Below the pieces are notes generated by a model that saw only the letters and a program-made list of their open reading frames with translations, did no database searches and had not been told where the DNA came from. A stretch of DNA of 51,275 bases from JBDTNQ01 sp039933635. Its GTDB lineage: Bacteria; Acidobacteriota; Vicinamibacteria; Vicinamibacterales; SCN-69-37. Positions 16,422-25,358 of the stretch are shown here, in pieces (position 1 is the first letter of the stretch; each line of letters begins with the position of its first letter). The position numbers and the translations under genes are program-made. The DNA is taken from NCBI GenBank assembly GCA_039933635.1, contig JBDTNQ010000016.1, forward strand, positions 1-51,275. The letters run 5' to 3'.

Positions 16422-18071
16422 ATGAAGAACCTCAGCCCGCTCGCCGGGAAGCTTGCGCCCGCATCGATGTTGATCAACGTCCCCCGGCTCGTGACGGCGT
16501 ACTACGCTGAACATCCGGACGCCTCGATACCGGCCGAACGCGTGGCGTTCGGCACCTCGGGTCATCGCGGCTCCGCGCTGGATCGATCCTTCAACGAGGC
16601 GCACATCCTGGCCATCACGCAGGCCATCTGCGCGTATCGCCGGGCGCACGCGGTCGACGGTCCGCTCTTCCTGGGCATCGACACGCACGCGCTTTCCGAA
16701 CCAGCCTTCGCCAGCGCCCTCGAGGTTCTCGCGGCGAACAACGTGGACGTGATGGTCGACCTCGACCGGGGCTACACGCCGACGCCGGTCATTTCCCACG
16801 CAATCCTCTGCTACAACCGCGGCCGGTCCACGGGCCTGGCCGACGGGATCGTCGTCACGCCTTCGCACAACCCGCCGCGTGACGGCGGCTTCAAATACAA
16901 CCCGCCAAACGGTGGTCCTGCCGACACCACCATTACGGCCTGGATCGAGAAGACCGCCAACGGGCTGCTCGCTGACGACCTCCGCGAAGTTCGCCGCGTG
17001 CCGTTCGAGCGGGCCCTTCGCGCCGCAACCACGCACCTGCACGACTACATCGGCCCCTACGTGGCCGATCTCGGCGCCGTGGTGGACATGGAACGCATCC
17101 GGAGCGCCGGCATCCGCCTCGGCGTCGACCCGCTCGGCGGCGCGGGCGTGCGGTACTGGGGCCCGATCGTCGAGCGATACGGGATCAACGCCACGGTCGT
17201 GAACGACACGGTCGATCCCACGTTCCGCTTCATGAGCGTGGACTGGGACGGCGAAATCAGAACGGACTGTTCCTCGCCGTACGCCATGGCACCGCTCGTG
17301 GCCATGCGCGACCGCTTCGATGTGGCCTTCGCGAACGACGCCGATCACGATCGTCACGGCATCGTGACGCCCACCTCGGGCTTGATGAACCCGAACCACT
17401 ACCTGGCTGTCGCGATCTCGTACCTGTTCACGCATCGCCCGCTGTGGGCGCCGGCTGCCGCCGTCGGCAAGACCGCCGTCAGCAGCAGCCTGATCGATCG
17501 GGTCACGAACGGACTGGGACGCCGCCTTCTGGAAGTGCCGGTCGGCTTCAAGTGGTTCGTCGACGGGCTGTTGACGGGAACGATCGGCTTCGGCGGCGAG
17601 GAGAGCGCCGGCGCGTCCTTTCTACGTATGGATGGCCGGGTGTGGACCACGGACAAGGATGGATTCGTCCCGGGACTGCTGGCAGCGGAAATGACCGCGG
17701 TGCTCGGTCGCGATCCCGGAGCGCGCTATCTCGAGATCACGCGCGACTTGGGCGCCCCCGTTTACGAACGCATCGACGCAACCGCCACCGCCGATCAGAA
17801 GCGCCTGTTGCGGCAGCTCTCGCCCAGTCAGATCACGGCCACCGAGCTGGCCGGCGATCCCATCCGCTCGATTCTGACGTCCGCCCCGGGGAACGGTGAA
17901 TCCATCGGCGGGTTGAAGGTCATCACCGAGGAGGGCTGGTTCGCCGTTCGCCCGTCTGGGACGGAGGACGTCTACAAGCTGTACGCCGAGAGCTTCCGCG
18001 ATGCGGCCCACCTCGAGAGGATTCAAGCCGAAGCGCAGGCCATCGTGGCCGGGTTGTTCGAGAGGCCCTGA
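16422..18071 (+). CDS. pgm: Phosphoglucomutase, alpha-D-glucose phosphate-specific
   Basis: A 549-residue enzyme interconverting glucose 1-phosphate and glucose 6-phosphate, linking glycogen and sugar-nucleotide synthesis to glycolysis. Length matches the E. coli Pgm type (about 546). The phosphoserine loop VTPSHNPPRDGG puts catalytic Ser at 148, the metal-binding loop NDADHDRHG lies near residue 306, the sugar-binding GGEESAG near 391, and the phosphate-binding VRPSGTEDVYK near the C-terminus. TSGHRGS at the N-terminus is also typical. ATG 16422 starts the conserved N-terminal region. All motifs are intact. Confidence 0.96.
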   Translation: MKNLSPLAGKLAPASMLINVPRLVTAYYAEHPDASIPAERVAFGTSGHRGSALDRSFNEAHILAITQAICAYRRAHAVDGPLFLGIDTHALSEPAFASALEVLAANNVDVMVDLDRGYTPTPVISHAILCYNRGRSTGLADGIVVTPSHNPPRDGGFKYNPPNGGPADTTITAWIEKTANGLLADDLREVRRVPFERALRAATTHLHDYIGPYVADLGAVVDMERIRSAGIRLGVDPLGGAGVRYWGPIVERYGINATVVNDTVDPTFRFMSVDWDGEIRTDCSSPYAMAPLVAMRDRFDVAFANDADHDRHGIVTPTSGLMNPNHYLAVAISYLFTHRPLWAPAAAVGKTAVSSSLIDRVTNGLGRRLLEVPVGFKWFVDGLLTGTIGFGGEESAGASFLRMDGRVWTTDKDGFVPGLLAAEMTAVLGRDPGARYLEITRDLGAPVYERIDATATADQKRLLRQLSPSQITATELAGDPIRSILTSAPGNGESIGGLKVITEEGWFAVRPSGTEDVYKLYAESFRDAAHLERIQAEAQAIVAGLFERP

Positions 18072-18241
18072 TCAACCTTTGCCCTTTCGCGACCTTCTTC
18101 TTAGCAGGACGCGGCTCGTCGTGCCTGGAATCCTTCGCGAATCTGCATATCGCCCCATCCAGTCCCGAGTACACACATGGCCTGCAGATTGCACACACAA
18201 GGGCGCGTCCCCACGCTGAGTTCCTTTCTGGAGGAAGGGCC

Positions 18242-18391
18242 ATGTTGTATACCATCGCCGTCATTTTGTTGGTGCTTTGGCTGCTCGGAATGGTGAGCGG
18301 CTATACGATCGGCGCTTTCATCCACGTCTTGCTGGTGATTGCGATCGTGTTGTTCCTCGTCGGGCTCATCACCGGCCGTCGGACGATATGA
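18242..18391 (+). CDS. Small lmo0937-family membrane protein
   Basis: A 49-residue protein with two hydrophobic helices joined by a short turn: MLYTIAVILLVLWLLGMVSG, then a YTIGAFIHVLLVIAIVLFLVG helix split across the turn, ending GRRTI. This is the compact architecture of the lmo0937-type small membrane family, commonly tied to stress or stationary phase. A strong ribosome site (GGAGGAAGG) sits 5 bases before the ATG. The function is unknown. It is alone downstream of pgm (170 bases). Confidence 0.85.
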   Translation: MLYTIAVILLVLWLLGMVSGYTIGAFIHVLLVIAIVLFLVGLITGRRTI

Positions 18392-18523
18392 CCGAGTGCC
18401 GCTGAGGTTCACCGCGTCGACTCTGTATTGGAGAGTCCGCCGGTGGCCTCGGCGGCCACGCATAGATCACCGATGTTGCGTTGCCAAGCGTACCGCCGTT
18501 ACAACGCGCCGCTACCGTGGGCC

Positions 18524-18763
18524 ATGGTACGCACATTTGTCTTCGACGATGGGCAGACGTGGCGCATGGAACTGATGCGCGTGATGCGCGAACGTCACGA
18601 CACCATCAGCATGGACGCGAAGTTCTGGACCGATGCGGCGCCAGATCAGCGGGTCATCGGCCAGATAGCGCCCAGGGGATTGGCCCTATCGGATGCGGAA
18701 CTCGCTGAGGCCCTGCGGAGGGCGCTGAGGCACCTGACAGAGGACGTGGCGCGGGACGCCTGA
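18524..18763 (+). CDS. Hypothetical protein
   Basis: A 79-residue protein with no recognised family. It starts MVRTFVFDDGQTWRMELMRVM, a beta-hairpin-like start with acidic and aromatic residues. An Asp/Lys-rich middle (DTISMDAKFWTDAAPDQRVI) and a C-terminal amphipathic helix (DAELAEALRRALRHLTED) follow. I chose ATG 18524; a longer frame from 18428 adds a low-quality stretch. Codon use fits the neighbours and the helix is amphipathic, so it is probably real but not certain. Confidence 0.5.
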   Translation: MVRTFVFDDGQTWRMELMRVMRERHDTISMDAKFWTDAAPDQRVIGQIAPRGLALSDAELAEALRRALRHLTEDVARDA

Positions 18764-18790
18764 CGGTCTGACGCTGGCCATGCATCGCCG

Positions 18791-18829
18791 GCGACCGAGG
18801 CGACCGAGGCGACCGAGGCGACCGAGGCG
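18791..18829. repeat. Tandem 9-base repeat, four copies
   Basis: GCGACCGAG is repeated four times head to tail with a partial fifth unit. It lies in a 256-base gap holding no gene, just downstream of the small hypothetical protein gene. Confidence 0.8.
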
Positions 18830-18950
18830 TTTGTCCCCAGGGCCGGGCGATGGACGCTGTCGGAGTCAGAACGGGCCGGGTGCGGAACATACGCCCACGA
18901 CCGGCCGCTCCCCCATCAGCAGACCATCGCCCCGCCCCGGGGCTGGCAAG

Positions 18951-19011
18951 ACCGAGTGTCGTACCCAAACGCAACGACGGCGTGTCGGGCCTCGAACGCG
19001 CGTGTTAATTC
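18951..19011 (+). repeat. Dispersed intergenic repeat, copy B
   Basis: Gap-free match to 9881-9941 (copy A), with the same order of cores AGTGTC, ACGA.GG, TGTC.GG, GAACG and GTGTTAATTC. It ends 9 bases before the stop codon of the minus-strand lipoprotein gene. Confidence 0.5.
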
Positions 19012-19019
19012 CGCCTTTC

Positions 19020-20030
19020 CTACCGGACGTAGATCTGCGAAGCGGTCGTGAACTCCGTGCGACTGTCCTGCGAGTCCGCGAACACCTCCACCTGTGCGCG
19101 CGTGTCTTCCAGCATCCGCACCATGAGCAGCCCCGCGGCTCGGGGGCCGGCTTGTCCGTAGAAGAGCCGGTAGCCAATCGCGCCCGACGCTGCGGACACG
19201 TCGGCCGGATCCGGCGCTCCCGAATCAATCGCGAAGACCCCTGTCATCGCCAGCGTGCCCCCGACGGAAATCCGCACGGCGGATGGATTCAGCACGTCAC
19301 GCACGAACGCCAACTGTCTCGGACCAGCGCTCACGTTGCTGCTGTCTGACGGTGCGAGCCCCTCCAGAAACCAATTTCCCGCAAGCCGTCCGGCCCGATC
19401 GAAATCGATCCGTCCGTTGTTGGCCGGCATGGCGCTCTCGACCTTCGCGTAAACCGAGCTACGCAGCGGCTCGGCGAAATACGGGAGCGGCGACTCGGCG
19501 TGCAGCGTGTTGCTGCTGTATCGCAGCGGGTTGACGAAGAAGACCGTCACGGCGTCGTTGATCACCCCGAGGTCGAGACCGTACGACAACTGACTCGTCA
19601 TGCCGAGGTGCTGGCCCGCCGCGACGACGGATCCGCCGGTCAATCCCGCATCCACCAGCACGTGGCCCAGGTAGTACATCGTGGTCGTGGTGGCCTGCAC
19701 GCCAATGGCATCATCCGCACCTCGCGTGACATATCGGACGGTGCCGGCCGCCGGCGCCACGACGTCGTAGCGCGGCGCGCTGGGATTGCGGAGCCGGTGA
19801 TAGAAGTACGCATGATCGGTCGGCAACGTGTGGCCGGGAGGATTGAGGTTGCCAATCGGCACCACGAACTCGACCGCGGAAAGGGCTATCGGAAGCTGTT
19901 CAAAGACGAGCGGTGCGGACGACGGGACCGGCTGAGCAGGCACGGGGGGGCCGGCCGGTGCGGTCGGTGACGACTGGCGGCACGAGGACAGAGCGATGAA
20001 GGCGACGAACGTGAGGCAATAAGGACGCAT
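19020..20030 (-). CDS. Lipoprotein with M23/LytM-like domain lacking obvious zinc ligands
   Basis: A 336-residue secreted protein with a lipobox (FIALSSC) and a Pro/Ala-rich linker. The segment VPIGNLNPPGHTLPTDHAYFYH followed by DVVAPAAGTVRYV (each shorter in the protein as written) resembles the entry of a LytM/M23 beta-barrel, where G-N-L-x-P-P-G-H and P-x-D-H recur and the A-P-A-x-G-T-V strand is standard. The usual late H-x-H is replaced by a YLGHVLVD-like strand, so metallopeptidase activity is doubtful. The C-terminal half is beta-rich and unassigned. It is divergent from deaD (74 bases). Confidence 0.6.
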   Translation of the reverse strand: MRPYCLTFVAFIALSSCRQSSPTAPAGPPVPAQPVPSSAPLVFEQLPIALSAVEFVVPIGNLNPPGHTLPTDHAYFYHRLRNPSAPRYDVVAPAAGTVRYVTRGADDAIGVQATTTTMYYLGHVLVDAGLTGGSVVAAGQHLGMTSQLSYGLDLGVINDAVTVFFVNPLRYSSNTLHAESPLPYFAEPLRSSVYAKVESAMPANNGRIDFDRAGRLAGNWFLEGLAPSDSSNVSAGPRQLAFVRDVLNPSAVRISVGGTLAMTGVFAIDSGAPDPADVSAASGAIGYRLFYGQAGPRAAGLLMVRMLEDTRAQVEVFADSQDSRTEFTTASQIYVR

Positions 20031-20104
20031 GGGACCGCAGGGGCTGGATCAGCAATCGGCGCCTGCCGTCAGCGGCGCAGGGGCGCAAGGTGCCACAATG
20101 ACCT

Positions 20105-21871
20105 ATGTCTTCCCCGTCGCGCGCTGCAGGTGTCAATGGATTCAACGAACTCGGACTGGTCGAATCGGTCGTCAAAGCCGTGACGGCGCTGGGATACGAG
20201 GAGCCTACCCCGATTCAGCGCGAGGCCATTCCCCTGATTCTGACGGGCCGTGACCTGCTGGCTCAGGCCGCCACGGGAACGGGCAAGACCGCCGCCTTTG
20301 CCCTGCCCTTGATCCAGCGTCTGCTCGAGCCCCAGGAGCCAGCGGCCTCCGGCTCTGGCCGGGCACGCGTGCGCCCGGGCGGGCTCGTGCTCGTGCCGAC
20401 CCGGGAACTCGCCATGCAGGTGGCGGAGGCGGCGCACAAGTACGCGCGCGGCACCGGCATCTCGGTCGTCCCGCTGTATGGCGGCGCACCGATGTCGCAG
20501 CAGATCCGCGCGCTCGAGCGCGGCGTGTCGCTGGTCGTCGCAACGCCGGGTCGCGCGCTCGATCACATCCGCCGCCAATCGCTCGATTTGTCCGGCATCA
20601 AACTGTTGGTGCTCGACGAAGCCGACGAGATGCTCGACATGGGCTTCGCCGAGGATATCGATGCCATCCTCACCGCGACGCCAGCGGGACGGCAGACGGC
20701 GCTGTTCTCCGCGACGATGCCGCCGCGTCTCCGCTCGATTGCCGAGCGGCACCTTCGCGAGCCGCAGCGCCTGAACATCACACAGGAACGTCCGGCTGCC
20801 GGCAAGCTGCCGCGCGTGCGTCAGGTCGCCTACGTCGTGCCACGAGCCCACAAGCCCTCGGCCCTGCAGCGCGTGCTCGACGTCGAAAATCCGACCTCCG
20901 CCATCGTCTTCTGCCGCACGCGGCTCGAGGTGGATTCGCTGGTCGAGACGCTCAATGCCCACGGTTACCGCGCCGAGGCGCTGCACGGCGGTATGCAGCA
21001 GCGGCAGCGCGAGGCCGTCATGGGCCGCTTCAGAGCGGCCAAGACCGATCTGCTCATCGCCACCGACGTCGCCGCGCGCGGGCTCGACGTGCAGCAGTTG
21101 TCCCACGTCTTCAACTACGACGTCCCCACGGATGCGGACGCCTACGTCCACCGCATCGGGCGAACTGGGCGCGCCGGACGTGAAGGCACGGCCATCACAC
21201 TTGCCGAGCCGCGCGAACACCACCTCCTTCGCACGATCGAACGCGTCACGAAACAGAAACTCGAGATCGCCACGGTGCCGACCGTCGCGGATCTCAAGGC
21301 CAAGCGGCTGGAACTGACACGCGCGTCCCTGCACGAACGGCTCCTCGCCGGCAACCTCGACGACGTCCGCGTCATCGTCGAGTCACTGGCGCGTGAATTC
21401 GACGTGCTCGATGTCGCCGCGGCGGCCGTCAAGCTCGCGCACGAGGAACTGAACGGCGACCCGGAATCGGAAGTCGACCTGCCAGCCGCGGCGATGCCCC
21501 ACGCCGCGCCTCCACGTCGCGGGTCACCGGCGGGACCTGGCGACGGCCCCCCGACCAAGGCCAAGCGCCATGCGATCAGCGGACAGGGGCGGGCGGTCGC
21601 GCGCCTGTACTTTGGCGCGGGCCGGAAGGCCGGTATCCGGCCCGGCGATCTCGTCGGCGCCATCACCAACGAGGCGGGACTCACGTCGCGCGATCTTGGC
21701 GCCATCGAGATCACGGATCGCTTCTCGCTCGTCGAAGTTCCGGAGGAAGCCGCCGAGGATGTCATCAAAGCGATGCGCCGCACGACCCTGCGTGGCGAGA
21801 AGGTCCAGGTTCGCCGCGACTTCAAGGACGCGGCCGGCGCCCCGCCGCCGCGCCGGTCTGATGATCGATGA
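20105..21871 (+). CDS. deaD: DEAD-box ATP-dependent RNA helicase with DbpA-type RNA-binding domain
   Basis: A 588-residue helicase unwinding RNA duplexes in ribosome assembly or mRNA turnover. Motifs in order are the Q motif (GYEEPTPIQREAIP), Walker A (AATGTGKTAA), PTRELAMQ, VLDEADEMLDMGF, SATMP, IVFCRTR, ATDVAARGLDV and HRIGRTGRAGR. After a Pro/Ala linker, the C-terminal ~75 residues (from LYFGAGRKAGIRPGDLVGAI) are a DbpA/CsdA RNA-binding domain ending QVRRD. It is first of three overlapping genes: its TGA overlaps the acetate kinase ATG by 4 bases. Coupling an RNA helicase to central carbon enzymes is unusual. Confidence 0.96.
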   Translation: MSSPSRAAGVNGFNELGLVESVVKAVTALGYEEPTPIQREAIPLILTGRDLLAQAATGTGKTAAFALPLIQRLLEPQEPAASGSGRARVRPGGLVLVPTRELAMQVAEAAHKYARGTGISVVPLYGGAPMSQQIRALERGVSLVVATPGRALDHIRRQSLDLSGIKLLVLDEADEMLDMGFAEDIDAILTATPAGRQTALFSATMPPRLRSIAERHLREPQRLNITQERPAAGKLPRVRQVAYVVPRAHKPSALQRVLDVENPTSAIVFCRTRLEVDSLVETLNAHGYRAEALHGGMQQRQREAVMGRFRAAKTDLLIATDVAARGLDVQQLSHVFNYDVPTDADAYVHRIGRTGRAGREGTAITLAEPREHHLLRTIERVTKQKLEIATVPTVADLKAKRLELTRASLHERLLAGNLDDVRVIVESLAREFDVLDVAAAAVKLAHEELNGDPESEVDLPAAAMPHAAPPRRGSPAGPGDGPPTKAKRHAISGQGRAVARLYFGAGRKAGIRPGDLVGAITNEAGLTSRDLGAIEITDRFSLVEVPEEAAEDVIKAMRRTTLRGEKVQVRRDFKDAAGAPPPRRSDDR

Positions 21872-22974
21872 TCCTCACCGTCAACGGCGGGTCGTCAAGT
21901 ATCAAGTGCGCGCTGTTCGGTGATGACGAGGCGGGGCCAACGTTGGCGGCGCGAAGGGAAGTGTCGGTCGAAGACCGGGGCCGGTCGGCGGCTGTCGCGG
22001 GGATGCTCGAATGGCGTTCGTCCCGGGCAGCCGAGGGTGCGGTCACAACGGTGGCGCACCGGGTCGTGCACGGCGGAGAGACATTCGAGCGCCCGTGCCG
22101 TCTCACCCCCCAGGTCCTCGCCACGCTCGACACCATGGTGTCGCTCGCACCCAATCATCTGCCGGACGAAATCGCGCTCATCCGGGCGTTCATGGACGCC
22201 ATGCCAGACGCGACGCATGTGGCCTGTTTCGACACGGCGTTCCACCGCACGCTGCCGGACGTTGCGCGCGTCGTGCCCCTTCCAGGCCTGCGTCGATTCG
22301 GCTTTCACGGGTTGTCCTATGCCTTTCTTCTCTCCGAACTGGAACGGATCGCAGGTGCGGACGCCGCACGCGGGCGCGTCATCCTGGCGCACCTTGGCAG
22401 CGGCGCCAGTCTCGCGGCCGTTAAAGAGGGGCAAAGCATCGACACGACCATGGGCATGACACCGGCCGGTGGCCTCGTCATGAGCACGCGATCCGGCGAT
22501 CTCGATCCGGGCGCCATCGCGCACATCATGCGCGAACGCCACTGGACACCCGACGATCTCGACCTCGCGGTGACGAAGCAGTCCGGTCTCCTGGAGATCT
22601 CCGGCCGCACCGGGGACATGCAGCAACTGCTCGCCATCGAATCCGACCATCCACCCGCGGCCCTTGCGGTGCGGGTCTTCTGCTACCAGGCCGCAAAGTC
22701 GATCGGCGCGTTGACCGTCGCTCTGGGTGGCCTGGATACCATCGTGTTCTCCGGAGGCATCGGCGAGCACGCGGCCACGATCCGGCAGCGCATCGCCACG
22801 GCGTTGTCATGTCTGGGCGTGATCCTCGATGCCGATGCAAACGCCCGGCACGCCCCGGTGATCAGCGCGCGTGAATCACAGGTCGTCGTTCGAGTGATTC
22901 CAACCAACGAGGCCTTGGTAATGGCCCGGCAGGCGCGTGACCTGCTCCGAACCGAGAAAGACACCACGCCATGA
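21868..22974 (+). CDS. ackA: Acetate kinase
   Basis: A 368-residue enzyme making acetate and ATP from acetyl phosphate and ADP. It is a little short for the family (about 400). Motifs are intact: LTVNGGSSSIKCALF, HRVVHGGETF with Arg-65, APNHLP, CFDTAFHRTLP with Asp-122, FGFHGLSYAF, GLVMSTRSGDLDPG, VFSGGIGEHAA and the C-terminal IPTNEALVMAR. It overlaps deaD upstream and the phosphoketolase gene downstream by 4 bases each, so acetyl phosphate from phosphoketolase can feed straight into ATP synthesis. The smaller size reflects short loops rather than a truncated end. Confidence 0.95.
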   Translation: MILTVNGGSSSIKCALFGDDEAGPTLAARREVSVEDRGRSAAVAGMLEWRSSRAAEGAVTTVAHRVVHGGETFERPCRLTPQVLATLDTMVSLAPNHLPDEIALIRAFMDAMPDATHVACFDTAFHRTLPDVARVVPLPGLRRFGFHGLSYAFLLSELERIAGADAARGRVILAHLGSGASLAAVKEGQSIDTTMGMTPAGGLVMSTRSGDLDPGAIAHIMRERHWTPDDLDLAVTKQSGLLEISGRTGDMQQLLAIESDHPPAALAVRVFCYQAAKSIGALTVALGGLDTIVFSGGIGEHAATIRQRIATALSCLGVILDADANARHAPVISARESQVVVRVIPTNEALVMARQARDLLRTEKDTTP

Positions 22975-25340
22975 CGTCCGAATTGCCGCTGGAGCTTCAG
23001 GCCCTCGACGCGTATTGGCGCGCCGCCAACTATCTGTCGGTGGGGCAAATCTACCTGCTCGCAAATCCGCTGTTGCGCGAACCGCTGCAGCCGTCGCACA
23101 TCAAGCCGCGGCTGTTGGGACACTGGGGAACGACGCCCGGGCAGAACTTCGTGTACGCGCATCTCAACCGGATCATCAAAGAATACGACCTCGAGATGTT
23201 CTATATCTCTGGTCCTGGCCATGGAGGGCCGGCCGTGGTCTCGAACGTCTACATGGAAGGGACGTACACCGAGATCTATCCCCACGTGACGCAGGACCTC
23301 GCGGGATTGACGCACCTGTTCAGGCAGTTTTCCTTTCCCGGCGGCATTCCGAGTCACGTGGCGCCGGAGACCCCGGGCAGCATCCACGAGGGCGGCGAGC
23401 TGGGGTACTCGCTCTCCCATGCCTTTGGCGCCGTCCTGGACAACCCGTCGCTGATTGCCGCGTGCGTCATCGGCGACGGCGAGGCCGAGACCGGGCCACT
23501 CGCCACGGCGTGGCACTCGAACAAGTTCCTGAACCCGGCGACCGACGGCGCCGTGCTCCCCATCCTGCATCTCAACGGGTACAAGATCGCGAACCCCACC
23601 GTCCTGGCGCGCATCCCACGCCACGAGCTCGAACAATTCCTGCGGGGCTGCGGCTGGGCGCCCTACTTCGTCGAAGGCGACGTGCCGGCGCTCGTGCATC
23701 AGACGATGGCGCTGGCGCTCGATCGAATCGTCGCCGACATTCGTCGCATTCAAGACGACGCACGGAGCGGTCGCTCGTCTACACGGCCGACGTGGCCGAT
23801 GATCGTGCTGGCGACGCCGAAGGGCTGGACGGGGCCGAAGGTTGTCGACGGCAAACCCAACGAAGGCACCTTTCGGTCCCATCAGGTTCCTCTCACCGCG
23901 CCGCGCACCAACGCCGAGCACCTCTCGCAGCTCGAAGCCTGGATGCAGAGCTACCACCCCGAGGAGTTGTTCGATCGGGATGGGAGACTCCGGCCGGCCA
24001 TCGCGGCGCTGGCCCCATCGGGCTTGCGGCGTATGAGCGCGAACCCGCACACCAATGGCGGCCTGCTGCTGCGCGAGCTCGAGATGCCCGACTTCCGTAG
24101 CCACGCCGTGCGAGTGCAGGCACGCGGCGCGACAGACGCGGAAGACACGCGAGTGCTCGGCGGCTTTCTCGCCGAGGTCATCCAGGCCAACGCCGCGCAG
24201 CGGAACTTCAGGATCTTCGGACCGGATGAAACCGTCTCGAATCGTCTGGGAGCCGTTCTGGAAGTCACGGCGCGTCAGTGGGACGCCGAGCGCCTGCCGG
24301 GCGACGAAGGTCTGGCGCTCGACGGACGAGTGATGGAGGTCCTGAGCGAGCACCAGTGCCAAGGCTGGCTCGAAGGCTATCTGTTGACGGGCCGTCACGG
24401 CATCTTCAACACCTATGAGGCGTTCGTCCACATCGTCGATTCGATGTTCAACCAGCACGCCAAGTGGCTGCAGGTCACGCGCGGGCTGCCGTGGCGCAGC
24501 CCGGTGGCGTCACTGAACTATCTGTTGTCGAGCCATGTGTGGCGGCAGGACCACAACGGCTTCACGCACCAGGACCCCGGCTTCATCGACGTCGCGCTCA
24601 ACAAGAAGCCGGAAATCGTGCGGGTGTATCTCCCGCCGGACGCGAACTGCCTCCTGAGCGTCATGGATCACTGTCTCCGCAGCCGTCACTACATCAACAT
24701 TGTCGTCGCCGGAAAACACGCGGCGCCGCAGTGGCTGTCGGCCGACGAGGCGGTGGCGCACTGTACGGCCGGCATCGGCCGATGGGCGTGGGCGAGCACG
24801 GACCAGGACGGGGAGCCGGACGTCGTGATGGCGTCCGCCGGTGACGTCCCGACGCTCGAGACGCTCGCCGCGATCGCGCTGCTGCACGAAGCGCTGCCTT
24901 TCCTGAAGATCCGCATGGTAAACGTCGTCGATCTGATGCGGCTCCAACCGGAGATCGAGCATCCGCACGGATTGAGCGACGCCGACTTCGATGCGCTCTT
25001 CACCACGAACACGCCCGTGATCTTCGCGTATCACGGCTACCCGTGGCTGATTCATCGGCTCACCTACCGGCGTCACAACCATCCGAACATTCACGTCCGC
25101 GGCTACAAGGAGCAGGGGACGATTACGACCCCGTTCGACATGGCCGTGCTCAACGATCTGGACCGCTTCCACCTCGCGCTCGATACGATCACACGCGTGC
25201 CTGGGCTTGCCGATCGGGGTGCGGACCTGCGGCGGACGCTCGAAGGCAGGCTCGCAGAACACTACGCCTACATCCGCGAGCACGGTGAGGACATGCCCGC
25301 CGTGCAGCAGTGGCGGTGGCCGACAGCCGGTCGAGGTTAG
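22971..25340 (+). CDS. xfp: Xylulose-5-phosphate / fructose-6-phosphate phosphoketolase
   Basis: A 789-residue thiamine-diphosphate enzyme that splits xylulose 5-phosphate or fructose 6-phosphate to acetyl phosphate plus glyceraldehyde 3-phosphate or erythrose 4-phosphate. It is full length for the family (about 790-830). The N-terminal domain shows YISGPGHGGPA and EGGELGYSLSHAFGA, and the ThDP/Mg loop is VIGDGEAETGPLATAWHSNK at about residues 165-185. The central domain shows RVMEVLSEHQCQGWLEGYLL and HDHNGFTHQDPG-type residues (WRQDHNGFTHQDPGF). ATG 22971 overlaps the ackA stop by 4 bases. No dedicated regulator is visible. Confidence 0.97.
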   Translation: MTSELPLELQALDAYWRAANYLSVGQIYLLANPLLREPLQPSHIKPRLLGHWGTTPGQNFVYAHLNRIIKEYDLEMFYISGPGHGGPAVVSNVYMEGTYTEIYPHVTQDLAGLTHLFRQFSFPGGIPSHVAPETPGSIHEGGELGYSLSHAFGAVLDNPSLIAACVIGDGEAETGPLATAWHSNKFLNPATDGAVLPILHLNGYKIANPTVLARIPRHELEQFLRGCGWAPYFVEGDVPALVHQTMALALDRIVADIRRIQDDARSGRSSTRPTWPMIVLATPKGWTGPKVVDGKPNEGTFRSHQVPLTAPRTNAEHLSQLEAWMQSYHPEELFDRDGRLRPAIAALAPSGLRRMSANPHTNGGLLLRELEMPDFRSHAVRVQARGATDAEDTRVLGGFLAEVIQANAAQRNFRIFGPDETVSNRLGAVLEVTARQWDAERLPGDEGLALDGRVMEVLSEHQCQGWLEGYLLTGRHGIFNTYEAFVHIVDSMFNQHAKWLQVTRGLPWRSPVASLNYLLSSHVWRQDHNGFTHQDPGFIDVALNKKPEIVRVYLPPDANCLLSVMDHCLRSRHYINIVVAGKHAAPQWLSADEAVAHCTAGIGRWAWASTDQDGEPDVVMASAGDVPTLETLAAIALLHEALPFLKIRMVNVVDLMRLQPEIEHPHGLSDADFDALFTTNTPVIFAYHGYPWLIHRLTYRRHNHPNIHVRGYKEQGTITTPFDMAVLNDLDRFHLALDTITRVPGLADRGADLRRTLEGRLAEHYAYIREHGEDMPAVQQWRWPTAGRG

Positions 25341-25358
25341 ACGCGAACCTCGTCGGTT

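Noticed and set aside
20069..21334. Minus-strand open frame of 421 codons opposite deaD
   Set aside because: Low-complexity Arg/Asp/Gly composition and no motif; a shadow of the helicase gene.
22683..24458. Long minus-strand open frame (591 codons) opposite ackA and xfp
   Set aside because: Antisense of two strongly supported genes, with no family features.
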